64,000 nucleotides of DNA from Flammeovirgaceae bacterium UBA5008 (GTDB lineage: Bacteria > Bacteroidota > Bacteroidia > Cytophagales > Cyclobacteriaceae). This document shows, piece after piece, positions 39,528 to 48,491 of the stretch. The notes under the pieces are model-generated. The model had not been told where the DNA came from. It saw nothing but the letters and a program-made list of their open reading frames with translations, and did not search any database. The position numbers and the translations under genes were made by a program. Where the stretch lies: contig DGYK01000053.1 of the NCBI GenBank assembly GCA_002398365.1, forward strand, positions 4,785 through 68,784. The letters run 5' to 3'. Each line of letters begins with the position of its first letter. The stretch's first letter is position 1.

Positions 39528-40684
39528 AGGTACTTTTTTACATCAGTCTCCATAATCATGGCATCGCTCATGATTACGAGTCGCTCTACCACATTACGAA
39601 GCTCACGTATATTTCCGCTCCAATTATAGTCGGCCAGCGCTTTCAGTGCGGCTTCCTCAATTTCTTTCTTCTTACTGCCCGTTTCCAGAGCTATATCCTC
39701 TAGGAATTTATCCACTAACAATGGGATATCGGAAATACGTTCATTCAAGGATGGCACTTTGATGACGATGACCGAAAGGCGGTGATAAAGATCCTCTCTG
39801 AATTTGTTTTCGGCTATTTCTTTCCGCAAATCCTTATTTGTAGCCGCCAGCACACGCACGTTTACCGATACATCTTTTTCGGCTCCAACCCGCGTAATTT
39901 TGTTTTCTTGAAGCGCACGTAGCACTTTGGCTTGCGCAGAAAGTGTCATATCACCGATTTCATCCAAAAAAAGTGTGCCCCCTTCTGCCTGTTCAAATTT
40001 CCCGATTCGTTGTTTGATAGCGGATGTGAAGGCTCCCTTTTCATGACCGAACAACTCACTTTCGATGAGATCGGAAGGTATTGCTGCACAATTCACTTCC
40101 ACAAAATCAAGTCTGGAGCGATTGCTTTTCTCGTGAATTTGACGCGCCACCAATTCTTTTCCCGACCCATTCGGTCCGGTGATGAGGACCCTGGCATCAG
40201 TGGGCGCTACCTTTTCAATCATCATTTTGATTTCCTCTAAGGCAGGCGACTCTCCAATCATTTCATAACGTGCAGAAACCTTCTTTTTAAGTTGTTTGGT
40301 TTCCTTGATCAGGTTCGTTTTATCGAGGGCGTTGCGAACGGTGATCAAAAGCCGATTTAAATCTGGTGGCTTTTGCAGAAAGTCGTATGCACCCATTTTG
40401 GTAGCATCTACAGCCAGTTCGGTAGTTCCGTGTGCGGAAATCATTACAAACGTAGTAGCGATTCCCTTTTCTTTGGCTTTTTGCAATACTTCCATGCCAT
40501 CCATCTTGGGCATTTTAATATCGCAGAGGGCGAGGTCAAAATGCTCGCTTTCCAGTTTGGCTAATCCTTCAGCACCATCTTTGGCTTCTTCTACTTGAAG
40601 GCCTAATTCTTTTTGATCTTTCAGGATGTCTTTCAGCACCGCACGGATGCTGGCCTCATCTTCAATCACTAATACTTTGGGCAT
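39524..40684 (-). CDS. NtrC-family sigma-54 activator without DNA-binding domain
   Basis: A 386-residue response regulator with receiver (1-120: Asp55, Lys105) and an AAA+ domain (140-380: Walker A GPNGSGKE at 170-177, Walker B with FLDEIGD at 239-245). The sigma-54-contacting loop is GAFTSA (217-222) instead of the canonical GAFTGA. The chain ends at NVVERLVIMSD...KKYL with no Fis-type HTH, so it cannot bind enhancers itself. It could activate from solution, as FlgR-type activators do, or need a partner. The start is the ATG at 40684 (MPKVLVIEDE); an upstream frame to 40801 would read through the RNase P RNA. Confidence 0.88.
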   Translation of the reverse strand: MPKVLVIEDEASIRAVLKDILKDQKELGLQVEEAKDGAEGLAKLESEHFDLALCDIKMPKMDGMEVLQKAKEKGIATTFVMISAHGTTELAVDATKMGAYDFLQKPPDLNRLLITVRNALDKTNLIKETKQLKKKVSARYEMIGESPALEEIKMMIEKVAPTDARVLITGPNGSGKELVARQIHEKSNRSRLDFVEVNCAAIPSDLIESELFGHEKGAFTSAIKQRIGKFEQAEGGTLFLDEIGDMTLSAQAKVLRALQENKITRVGAEKDVSVNVRVLAATNKDLRKEIAENKFREDLYHRLSVIVIKVPSLNERISDIPLLVDKFLEDIALETGSKKKEIEEAALKALADYNWSGNIRELRNVVERLVIMSDAMIMETDVKKYL

Positions 40685-40723
40685 GTGTTTAGTTGAAAGG
40701 GTTAATAATTCTTCAATAAAAAT

Positions 40724-41121
40724 GATGCAAGCCTGTAAGCCGGGTTTTGTCAGGTTATTTTCATAACCCATCTTATCATTTATCTGTTCTCGGTTTCGCA
40801 ACCGGAATCCATCAGCCTACCCAATCATACCAGTTTGCACTATCAGCGAGCGACTGACCACTTGCGTGAGTATGACCTATTTGGCCTTTCAACCCGTAAG
40901 GTTTGCCTTGCACAACCTCATCACTGAGGTGCCGGTGGGCTCTTACCCCACCTTTTCACTATCACCGCCCGAAGCCGCAGCAGCGGGTGGCTACCTATTT
41001 TCTGTGGCACTTTCTGTTGCCACGCCTAGGCGAGGCACCTTCCCGTTAGGAAGTACGGCACTCTTCGTTGCCCGGACTTTCCTCCTCTGCACGAGGCAGA
41101 AGCGATAAGACGGCTTGCATC
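40724..41121 (-). ncRNA. rnpB: RNase P RNA, class A
   Basis: Read on the minus strand, this 398-base segment begins GATGCAAGCCGTCTTATCGC and contains the diagnostic GAGGAAAGTCCGGGC about 45 bases in (CR-I). It ends with CCGGCTTACAGGCTTGCATC, which pairs with the 5' end to close helix P1. These are unmistakable features of bacterial RNase P RNA, the ribozyme that trims tRNA 5' ends. A -7 promoter element TACCTTTG ends 5 bases before the predicted 5' end. The NtrC-type gene starts 39 bases downstream and may share transcription. Confidence 0.97.
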
Positions 41122-41125
41122 ACTA

Positions 41126-41133
41126 CAAAGGTA
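41126..41133 (-). promoter_or_regulatory. -7 element of rnpB
   Basis: Minus-strand TACCTTTG is an exact TAnnTTTG match ending 5 bases before the RNase P RNA 5' end at 41121, the spacing expected for the transcription start. The -33 box is weak. Confidence 0.75.
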
Positions 41134-41147
41134 AGAGGGAATTTAGA

Positions 41148-41495
41148 TTATTGCCCATTCAATTCGCGAAGAACCTTTTTGGAGAGTTTCGTTTTTACTA
41201 ACTCATACGAATGAAGAATACGTGTATTCCATTCTTTTTTTCTGAAGAGGTCTATATCTTCAATTAAGATCCAATAATACCTTGCAGCGTAGGGAGCTGG
41301 GGTAATTCCATTTTGACTACACAATTCACTGAATTGCTCTTCTTCAACCTTTATCGAGATTTTAATTGGGTCTTTTAATACGATAACGCAAAACATTTTG
41401 CCACCGATCGAATAGCAAAGGTCATTTCCCCATTTGATGTCTTCCGTAACGGAAGGCAACTGAAGGCAGATTTCTCGGAAATCATCGATTGACAT
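41148..41495 (-). CDS. MmcQ/YjbR family protein
   Basis: A 115-residue small protein with the MmcQ/YjbR (CyaY-like) fold. It shows the ICLQLPSVTEDIKWGNDLCYSIGGKMFCVI pattern (about residues 9-38) with the conserved W-G-N-D-x-x-x-x-I-G-G-K-M-F core, and the C-terminal W-I-L-I-E region. The family is called a DNA-binding protein on structural grounds, but its role is not firmly known. It is transcribed with the next gene upstream (5-base gap). Confidence 0.88.
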   Translation of the reverse strand: MSIDDFREICLQLPSVTEDIKWGNDLCYSIGGKMFCVIVLKDPIKISIKVEEEQFSELCSQNGITPAPYAARYYWILIEDIDLFRKKEWNTRILHSYELVKTKLSKKVLRELNGQ

Positions 41496-41500
41496 GCATA

Positions 41501-41899
41501 TTAATGTACATCCGACCCAGTCAATTTCATTTCGTATTGATCGGCCAGGTTGGCTACTTCCTGCAGCATTTCTTTAATGGTACTCTCCGACAAATTATCG
41601 AGCGAGGCAACGGCTTCGACCTGCAAATAATTTTGGTTGATAACAAACCGGCAATAGTTGAAGAAGGCAGTCTGCTCGAGCAGCATCTTGTAATCGATGC
41701 TGTTATTAGGAGCACATACTTTTGAGTTAAGCGTCAGCAATTCTCTATTGTAGAGTTCATTTTTTTTTATAGTGCCCAATACAGTTTGAAATCGCCCTCC
41801 CGATACAGGTATGATGATGATAGATTGGCTTTGATCGTATTGGGTAAACTGACCACCGATTTGATCAGCATACGTTTTCATGATTCCGGATAAATCCAT
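41501..41899 (-). CDS. small cytosolic protein, type III chaperone/YbjN-like fold suspected
   Basis: A 132-residue soluble protein with alternating strands and helices, ending in a helical stretch (ESTIKEMLQEVANLADQYEM). The strand-helix order resembles YbjN or CesT-type chaperone folds, but this is weak, from general shape only. It is the first gene of a pair with MmcQ/YjbR and follows tamB on the same strand (50-base gap). Function unknown. Confidence 0.6.
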   Translation of the reverse strand: MDLSGIMKTYADQIGGQFTQYDQSQSIIIIPVSGGRFQTVLGTIKKNELYNRELLTLNSKVCAPNNSIDYKMLLEQTAFFNYCRFVINQNYLQVEAVASLDNLSESTIKEMLQEVANLADQYEMKLTGSDVH

Positions 41900-41949
41900 G
41901 GTGCAAGTAAATTATTTTCTAATATACCAATCCTTTGGCGAACAACAAA

Positions 41950-44900
41950 TTAGTTCTTGTCTACTGGCTTTTCTTGGGAAGGATCTTTCGCTTTTTCCTT
42001 GTCTTTTTCTTCTTGCTCCTTTTCTGCTTGTTCCGCCAACTCTCTTCGTCTGCGTTCGCGGGCTGAGGTGAGCAATTCTCTCCAGCTATTGAAATTTTGA
42101 GTGTGCATTAAACTCAATCCCGCAGTAATGGTGGCCTGTGTACCGATGGAGTTTGTCAACTGGTTAATGTTGGTTCGATTGAACATTTTCACTTTAAACT
42201 TGCCATCTGCGGTAAGCAAATAATCCACGGTCCAATCGCCTAACATATTGGTCACATCGGCCCGGGCATATTGATTGTTCAAAGCCCCATCGCGGGTAAC
42301 GCGAAGCCGACCACCTAAAAACGAATACGACAACCGCAATTGAAATGTATTAAATGCCTCTTGATCAAAGTTGCCCAAGTCAAAATCGATTTCAAGGTTT
42401 TGATCTACCTGTGTGAGCCAGTAGCTGAGTTGGTTTGAAAGCAGTTCACTGACACTGCTGGACAGCGCACCACCTGTTGAAAATGCATCGGGTGAAGAAA
42501 ATCTCCGCAAGATGATAAGGCTGAACACCTGCTTTTGTAACTCTTGTTCATCCAGCTTGGCTTTAAATGCTTTGAAATCACTTAATAATTGAACAGATTT
42601 TCCGCCATCAACGGGCACCACGTTGGGCAAATCATTCGCAATAATATCAAAGTTAATTTGTGGCGAAAGCATAGCCCCATCCAGTTTCAGCAAAACCTCT
42701 ACCGGATATTTTCTTCGCATTTGGGTGGTAGTTGCCAATGTTTGATCAGTGATGACTGGGGCAAACGAAGTGATTTGTTTGTAGCTGGCCACCAATGCTA
42801 ATTGCCCTGTATAAGGATCACCATACCAACTGATGCGGCTGCCTTTATTAATACTAAATTCTTTGTTGATAACATCGTAAAGTGTAAAGTTGTAAAACCC
42901 ACGCTCGAACTCGAAAGCACCAAACATGGTGAACTCGCCTTTGGTATCCAATTGCAAACGAATATCACCATTTCCATTTCCTCTGATAATGTCGCCTGAT
43001 TTAATGTCGAATATGATTTCACAGTAGGCATCGGGTGTGATGTCCAGGTTTAAATCTAGTGTAATACCAGTGGGTTCGGCTTTTGGTTTAATCTTCGATG
43101 CAATTTTCTTGAGTTGAGCCGAATCGCTCAAGTTAACAAAGGAGATAAAATCTTTCTTCTCTACATTTTCAGTACCGCCCATGGGAATAAAAACGCGAGT
43201 GTTTTTTTCGGAGCGGGCAGTAGCAGAGATTTTCATGTTTTCGAATGGGCCAAACATATTAAGGATACCCGTACCGTATGCTTGGCCATAAAAGGAGGAG
43301 TTATCTTTGGCAGTGGTGTTAAGCAGCTGAAAGTTTTTAAAATCAGCATCGAGGTTGATACGGAATGCCGAATAGTTTTTGTGGGTAAGGTAACCGGAAA
43401 GCCTGCCTTTGTTATTGAAAACATCTGTAAGAGTAATGTCATCAAAAATTACTTTGTTGGATGTCATACCCAGCGTGCCGTTGAACTGATAGACCGTTTT
43501 TAAATAATCAACCATCATTTGCCCGTTTTCGATGATGCCGGTTCCGTTCACTAATGGTTTATTGAAACTTCCTGTGATTTTATATTTTCCGGATAGCGTG
43601 CCATCTATGTTAGAAAAGATGCCGCGCAAAACGGGTTCGATTGATTTAAGATTGGTTTTTTCTAACGTGGCATTTAGATACAATGGTTCAGGTAGGTTAG
43701 GATTGTAGACGCCATCGACCGACACCGTGCGGCTCCCTAATCGATCAATAGTAAAATCGATATCAAAGAGTTTGTTTTCTCGGTTCCAGATATTGGTTCC
43801 ATTCAAGTCTCCGATCAGAAAATTATTAATGGTAAATGTGTTGACTGAAAAGTTATTCTGAAAATACGGACTATGATAGAGGTCACGCGCTATCACCTCG
43901 CCATTCATAATGCCTCCGATTTTTTCTGCACTGATGGTATTTAGAATATCGAGATTAAAGTTTTTGATTTGGAGTGTTAACGTAGGCTCAGTCTTTTGAG
44001 ATACTTCTCCATTGATTGAAATAGATTCATTCGCATGAATTAACTCCAAATGATGAATTCTCCATTCCGATCCATTGTTGAGCAGGTAATTTTGAGGATT
44101 AATTCCCCATTCTTTATCCAAAGCGCGAAGTTTGCTAGGCAATATTTTTATTCTCGTGCTGTCACGAAGAAAGTCGATTTCGGATTGTAAACGCAAAATA
44201 TTTGTCGTGCCAACCTGATCAGCGTCCAATGTGAAATTCGCATGTCCTTTGTTCCAGATTAATTCTGCAAATAAATCCTTCGATTGAAATGAAGACGTGA
44301 ACCATTGCTTTTGCGAGTTGATGGTGAGCATGGTCAACACATTTACACTGTCTCTGATTTTAGATCCTGAAAGTTCGATGTCGTTGTTCACGAAATGTTT
44401 GCCGCTTACAGTTACCGAGTCAATGGTGGTGAACGCTTGCAGAATGGAAGTGACGCCATTGGTGAATTTGCCATTGATCTGAGTTCCTTTCGAAATCTGT
44501 ACATCTAATTTGGCAAGATCAAATAGGGGATTAATGTTATTCAGCTTGATTTTAAAACTAGCATCATAAACTTGTACGCTGCGGTCTTTTTTGGCGTAGT
44601 AATTCTGAATGTCTGTTTTGTTGTTGCGCACATTCAGCATAAACTCTTTGAAGAGTTTGGAGAAATCGTTGAATAAGGACGAGTAGTAATAGCTTCCGTT
44701 CAGTTCTACATCGGCTAGCGAACTACGTACAAATAACTGTCGCGCGTTATTTCTATGTTGAGAATTGATGTGTAACGAATCGAGAAATAATTCTTGATCG
44801 CGATATTGTACTAGCGTTTCATGAAAAACCGCATCTCCAAATAAACTATCAATTTTCAATCCTTTTGTATCAATATTCAAATAAGTAGAGATAAACAAGT

Positions 44901-46530
44901 GATCTTTGATCAGCCCGAGCTGATGGAAATTGGCAGTATCCAGTTTCGCTTTTAGTTTTACCAGATCTACTCCTTTACGTAAATCAACAGATCCCACCAC
45001 ATTGAATTGTAAGTTGGGGTCGTCAATGTTCAATTCACCGTTGAACAATTGGCTGGCAAACCGAGCATTGGTTGAGATGTTGGTATAGTTGTATTTACGA
45101 ATGCCGATGGATTGAATACTACCCCGTAGTAAAAAGTCAGCCGATTTTTCAGTGAGACCGGTGCCTTTGATTTGACCATTCAGCGTTACCTTTTGAAAAT
45201 TAGTAGTGTCTTTAAAGTATTTTCCGAGATCAAAATTGGTCAGAGCAAGATTTCCACTGTAAGTTGATTTCTCGATTTCTTGCTGGTTGATTTTTAAGTT
45301 GATGTCGGATTGTATGCGGCCGAGACTTCCGGTGAAATCGCCATCAGCAACAAAGTCACTTACATATCCTGTAAAAGTACCGGTCAACCGAAATTGTCCG
45401 AGTGGTTTAAGTAAATTAAAATAATTGTCGGGTAAGAGAAAGGCTAAATCACGAATATCAACATTTCCCTTTTTGACAGCTAGTTCGATAAAGGTGTCTT
45501 TGATGGTAGGTAGCCCATCCATTTGCAATGAGCCTTCAATATTTGTTTTACCCAATTGTAAATTCATTTTTCGGTACATGAACTTGGACACCTTTCCGGT
45601 AAACTCACCGGAAATCATCAATGGCTCTGGTAATGGTGATCGTCCATTGTTAAACAAGGCCAAATCAAGCGGGTCTATGCGCGTTTCCTTAAACTTTGCT
45701 TTGATGTTAACCTTATTATTAAAATCACTTAAGTCTGCCTGACTTTTGTATCGAAGGATTACCGTATCGGTAACATGACTGTGGGCGGTAGTCAAATTCA
45801 AACCTAAAAATTCCATTGAAGTTTGTGAGATCAGGAAATAGGTTCGCAAGTCAACAATCTCTAATCCGCTCCGCTGGTCTTTGGCTTGTAATGAATTTAA
45901 GCGAAAGTCGATGGTATCGCCAATCACCCGAAATGCTTCGAGGTCGGCTTCTACATTCACTTTGAAGTGATGATAATCAAAACCGTTTTTGATGGAATCA
46001 CTTTCGGTTTCGTTCAAGCTGAATTTTGAATTTTCCAGATCAATTTCACCGATATGAATTTTGGGTGGGTTGCCACCACCCGATGACTTACCACTGAGCC
46101 GATGAATGAAAACATCAATATTAAGATTTTTCAATGTGGGTGTTTCATCAATTGTTTTCAGATGAACTTGCGCTCCTTTCAGATCTACTCCATCAATGTT
46201 AATGTCGTTGTTTTCCAAAAGGCTGCGTAACCGAAAGTTGACGCTCATCTTTTGAATGGCAATCATAGTATCCATCTCGGGGTCAACGATTGAAAGTCCT
46301 TCCAACTCAAGCCGGTCATACCATCTTAGATAGAATTTGTCGAACCGTATCGTAAATCCGGAAACTTCAGAAAATTGCCGAGTATATCGCCCAATGAGCA
46401 TTTTTTGTGTGGCGGGCAACTGTAAAAGAAAAAAGGAAACGACAAAAAAAGTCAAGGTGAGGTAGGCCCCATAAAGAACAAACTTCTTGAGCCATGCAAA
46501 CACACGGATTTTAATAACTTGCAGGTTCAT
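41950..46530 (-). CDS. tamB: TamB family translocation/assembly protein (AsmA-like)
   Basis: A 1526-residue protein. An N-terminal membrane helix (about 13-38) is followed by a very long run of beta-strand repeats of the AsmA/TamB type. The C-terminal DUF490/TamB domain covers roughly the last 350 residues (from about EFTMFGAFEFERGFYNFTL to TQATITAGLSLMHT). TamB-like bridges move phospholipids or help insert outer-membrane proteins. The C-terminal tail is a highly charged Glu/Lys coil. No tamA homologue is near. The start ATG at 46530 is used; a GTG two codons earlier is possible. It is divergent from tsaD, whose ATG is only 9 bases away. Confidence 0.88.
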   Translation of the reverse strand: MNLQVIKIRVFAWLKKFVLYGAYLTLTFFVVSFFLLQLPATQKMLIGRYTRQFSEVSGFTIRFDKFYLRWYDRLELEGLSIVDPEMDTMIAIQKMSVNFRLRSLLENNDINIDGVDLKGAQVHLKTIDETPTLKNLNIDVFIHRLSGKSSGGGNPPKIHIGEIDLENSKFSLNETESDSIKNGFDYHHFKVNVEADLEAFRVIGDTIDFRLNSLQAKDQRSGLEIVDLRTYFLISQTSMEFLGLNLTTAHSHVTDTVILRYKSQADLSDFNNKVNIKAKFKETRIDPLDLALFNNGRSPLPEPLMISGEFTGKVSKFMYRKMNLQLGKTNIEGSLQMDGLPTIKDTFIELAVKKGNVDIRDLAFLLPDNYFNLLKPLGQFRLTGTFTGYVSDFVADGDFTGSLGRIQSDINLKINQQEIEKSTYSGNLALTNFDLGKYFKDTTNFQKVTLNGQIKGTGLTEKSADFLLRGSIQSIGIRKYNYTNISTNARFASQLFNGELNIDDPNLQFNVVGSVDLRKGVDLVKLKAKLDTANFHQLGLIKDHLFISTYLNIDTKGLKIDSLFGDAVFHETLVQYRDQELFLDSLHINSQHRNNARQLFVRSSLADVELNGSYYYSSLFNDFSKLFKEFMLNVRNNKTDIQNYYAKKDRSVQVYDASFKIKLNNINPLFDLAKLDVQISKGTQINGKFTNGVTSILQAFTTIDSVTVSGKHFVNNDIELSGSKIRDSVNVLTMLTINSQKQWFTSSFQSKDLFAELIWNKGHANFTLDADQVGTTNILRLQSEIDFLRDSTRIKILPSKLRALDKEWGINPQNYLLNNGSEWRIHHLELIHANESISINGEVSQKTEPTLTLQIKNFNLDILNTISAEKIGGIMNGEVIARDLYHSPYFQNNFSVNTFTINNFLIGDLNGTNIWNRENKLFDIDFTIDRLGSRTVSVDGVYNPNLPEPLYLNATLEKTNLKSIEPVLRGIFSNIDGTLSGKYKITGSFNKPLVNGTGIIENGQMMVDYLKTVYQFNGTLGMTSNKVIFDDITLTDVFNNKGRLSGYLTHKNYSAFRINLDADFKNFQLLNTTAKDNSSFYGQAYGTGILNMFGPFENMKISATARSEKNTRVFIPMGGTENVEKKDFISFVNLSDSAQLKKIASKIKPKAEPTGITLDLNLDITPDAYCEIIFDIKSGDIIRGNGNGDIRLQLDTKGEFTMFGAFEFERGFYNFTLYDVINKEFSINKGSRISWYGDPYTGQLALVASYKQITSFAPVITDQTLATTTQMRRKYPVEVLLKLDGAMLSPQINFDIIANDLPNVVPVDGGKSVQLLSDFKAFKAKLDEQELQKQVFSLIILRRFSSPDAFSTGGALSSSVSELLSNQLSYWLTQVDQNLEIDFDLGNFDQEAFNTFQLRLSYSFLGGRLRVTRDGALNNQYARADVTNMLGDWTVDYLLTADGKFKVKMFNRTNINQLTNSIGTQATITAGLSLMHTQNFNSWRELLTSARERRRRELAEQAEKEQEEKDKEKAKDPSQEKPVDKN

Positions 46531-46539
46531 TCTCACTAC

Positions 46540-47550
46540 ATGTCGCCTATTTTACTTGCCATCGAGTCTTCTTGCGATGAAACATCCGCCTCCATCATAC
46601 AACATGGCAAGGTACTTAATAATGTTATTGCCTCACAGAGTATCCATCAGAAATACGGTGGCGTGGTACCTGAATTAGCTTCACGCGCTCATCAGCAAAA
46701 TATACTCATGGTAGTGAACGAATGTCTGACCACTTCGGGTATATTGAAAGAGGAATTAAACGCCATTGCATTTACCAGAGGCCCGGGCTTGATGGGCTCA
46801 TTGCTGGTGGGTGTTTCGTTTGCCAAGGGTATGGCTTGGTCGCTGGGGTTGCCACTCATTGAGGTGAATCATATGGAAGCTCATGTGTTAGCACATTTTA
46901 TTGATGATCCGAAACCTGTTTTTCCATTTTTATGTTTGACGGTAAGCGGAGGACATACCCAAATCGTTTTAGTGGAGGATTATTTGAGAATGAAGGTGAT
47001 AGGTGAGACGCAAGACGATGCAGTAGGTGAGGCATTTGATAAAGCCGCGAAGATGATGGGAATTCCTTATCCCGGTGGACCATTGATAGACCAATATGCA
47101 AAGAAGGGCAATCCGAATGCGTATAAATTTTCAGAGACATCCATGCCGGGTCTGGATTTCTCGTTTAGTGGAATAAAGACATCGCTACTTTATTTTTTAC
47201 GGGATCAGAAGAAATTGGACCCGATGTTTGTTGAAAAAAACAGAGATGATATTTGCGCCAGCTTGCAGCGAAGTTTGGTGGACATGCTTCTCCAAAAATT
47301 AAAAAAGGCAGCGAAAGAAACAGGCATCCGTCAAGTGGCGATAGCCGGAGGCGTATCGGCAAATAGTGGATTGCGTGCCGGTTTAAAAAAGATGGCCGAT
47401 GAACTGGGATGGACGATTTTTATTCCGGAGTTTCAATATTGTACCGATAATGCCGCTATGATTGCAATGGCTGCGCACTATAAATATTTAAACAGTGAAT
47501 TTTGTACATTAGATGTGGCTCCGATTGCGTATATGGCAATTGGAGATTAA
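46540..47550 (+). CDS. tsaD: TsaD, tRNA N6-threonylcarbamoyladenosine synthase subunit
   Basis: A 336-residue Kae1/TsaD protein that transfers threonylcarbamoyl to A37 of ANN-reading tRNAs. Metal ligands His111 and His115 are in NHMEAHVLAH, and the ATP motifs SGGHTQIV, AGGVSANSGLR and FQYCTDNAAMIA are all present. The start is the ATG at 46540 (MSPILLAIESSCDETS); the upstream in-frame ATG at 46519 would place the start inside the divergent tamB gene. No tsaB, tsaC or tsaE gene lies nearby. Confidence 0.96.
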   Translation: MSPILLAIESSCDETSASIIQHGKVLNNVIASQSIHQKYGGVVPELASRAHQQNILMVVNECLTTSGILKEELNAIAFTRGPGLMGSLLVGVSFAKGMAWSLGLPLIEVNHMEAHVLAHFIDDPKPVFPFLCLTVSGGHTQIVLVEDYLRMKVIGETQDDAVGEAFDKAAKMMGIPYPGGPLIDQYAKKGNPNAYKFSETSMPGLDFSFSGIKTSLLYFLRDQKKLDPMFVEKNRDDICASLQRSLVDMLLQKLKKAAKETGIRQVAIAGGVSANSGLRAGLKKMADELGWTIFIPEFQYCTDNAAMIAMAAHYKYLNSEFCTLDVAPIAYMAIGD

Positions 47551-47552
47551 TC

Positions 47553-47619
47553 GCTAAACCTCCGAGGTTTATTAATCCGCGGATCAGAAGCCTCGGAGGT
47601 TTACCGATGGAGGTTTAGC
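47553..47619. repeat. palindromic TAAACCTCC repeat after tsaD
   Basis: TAAACCTCCGAGG (47555-47567) is a perfect 13-base inverted match to CCTCGGAGGTTTA (47591-47603). A third partial copy, GGAGGTTTAGC (47609-47619), is also complementary to GCTAAACCTCC (47553-47563), so two alternative stems compete. A perfect 10-base palindrome, ATCCGCGGAT, sits in the loop at 47575-47584. No T-run follows on the plus strand. It may end transcription or be a REP-like element. Confidence 0.7.
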
Positions 47620-47639
47620 TGAAAAAAGATTAAGTAAAA

Positions 47640-48032
47640 ATGAAGTTGATATTTAAACCGAGTGATCAGAAAAAGTATACTAAAGTGGTGCAACCCAATG
47701 ATGTTGCTGCGTTTCATGGCGAGGTATTGCACGCGGTGTATTCTACTTTTTCACTGGCGCGTGATTTTGAGTGGTCATCGCGGTTATTTTTTATTGAAAT
47801 GAAAGAGGATGACGAAGAGGGAGTTGGTACCTTTCTCAGCATCGATCACAAAAGCCCTGCATTTGTAGGCGAGGAAGTGACAATCACAGCGACAGTAGTA
47901 AAATTAGAACGAAATGAACTTACTTGCGCTATTGACGCGAAAGTAGGTACGCGCACGATCGCTACCGGCACTACCGGACAAAAAATGTTGAAGAAAGAAA
48001 AATTGAATCAGTTGTTTACCCAACCGAAATGA
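47640..48032 (+). CDS. hot-dog fold thioesterase (FlK-like)
   Basis: A 130-residue protein with the hot-dog thioesterase layout: VQPNDVAAFHGEVLHAVYSTFSLARDFEWSSRLFFIEM (about 19-56), then SIDHKSPAFVGEEVTITATVVKLE. The family hydrolyses acyl-CoA thioesters; FlK-like members act on short or fluorinated acyl-CoA. The specificity is unknown. It is the first gene of a three-gene operon, overlapping smpB by four bases. Confidence 0.82.
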   Translation: MKLIFKPSDQKKYTKVVQPNDVAAFHGEVLHAVYSTFSLARDFEWSSRLFFIEMKEDDEEGVGTFLSIDHKSPAFVGEEVTITATVVKLERNELTCAIDAKVGTRTIATGTTGQKMLKKEKLNQLFTQPK

Positions 48033-48490
48033 AAGGACGATTTACGAACGATATTAATATCAAAAATAAACAAGCAACTTTTCAGTACGAGTTACTCGAA
48101 AAATTTGTGGCTGGCATAGCGCTGATGGGCACGGAGATCAAATCCATTCGCGAAGGCAAAGTGAATTTGCAAGACGGTTTTTGCTATTTTCATTCAGGAC
48201 AAGTACTTGCGAAGGGAATCAACATAACACCTTATTCACAGGGCACGCATTATAACCATGAAGCGGCACGCGAACGAAAATTGTTATTGAAGAAATCGGA
48301 AATCACGCGACTGGAATCAAAGGTAGAGGAGAAGGGGTTGACGCTTATTCCTATCCGACTATTTATTAATGAACGCGGATTTGCTAAATTGGAAATTGCT
48401 TTGGCCCGTGGAAAGAAAATTCATGACAAGCGCAACAGCATTAAAGAGCGCGATGTGAAACGTGAATTGAGTAGAGTGAAAATTCGATAA
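48029..48490 (+). CDS. smpB: SsrA-binding protein SmpB
   Basis: A 153-residue small protein that delivers tmRNA to stalled ribosomes. Signatures are IKNKQATFQYELLEKFVAGIALMGTEIKSIREGKVNLQDGF (about 10-50), HEAARERKLLLKKSEI and the basic tail KKIHDKRNSIKERDVKRELSR (about 129-149). It overlaps the thioesterase gene (ATGA) and ends 1 base before the next gene. The tmRNA gene itself is not in the window. Confidence 0.96.
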   Translation: MKGRFTNDINIKNKQATFQYELLEKFVAGIALMGTEIKSIREGKVNLQDGFCYFHSGQVLAKGINITPYSQGTHYNHEAARERKLLLKKSEITRLESKVEEKGLTLIPIRLFINERGFAKLEIALARGKKIHDKRNSIKERDVKRELSRVKIR

Positions 48491-48491
48491 T

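Noticed and set aside
40685..40801. Upstream extension of the NtrC-type regulator
   Set aside because: The extra residues would be encoded by the RNase P RNA; the receiver domain begins exactly at the ATG at 40684.
40866..41108. 80-codon open frame on the plus strand
   Set aside because: It lies entirely inside the RNase P RNA on the opposite strand, which explains the sequence.
46519..46539. Upstream ATG of tsaD
   Set aside because: It would put the start inside the tamB coding region, and TsaD proteins begin with the ILLAIESS segment found after the second ATG.
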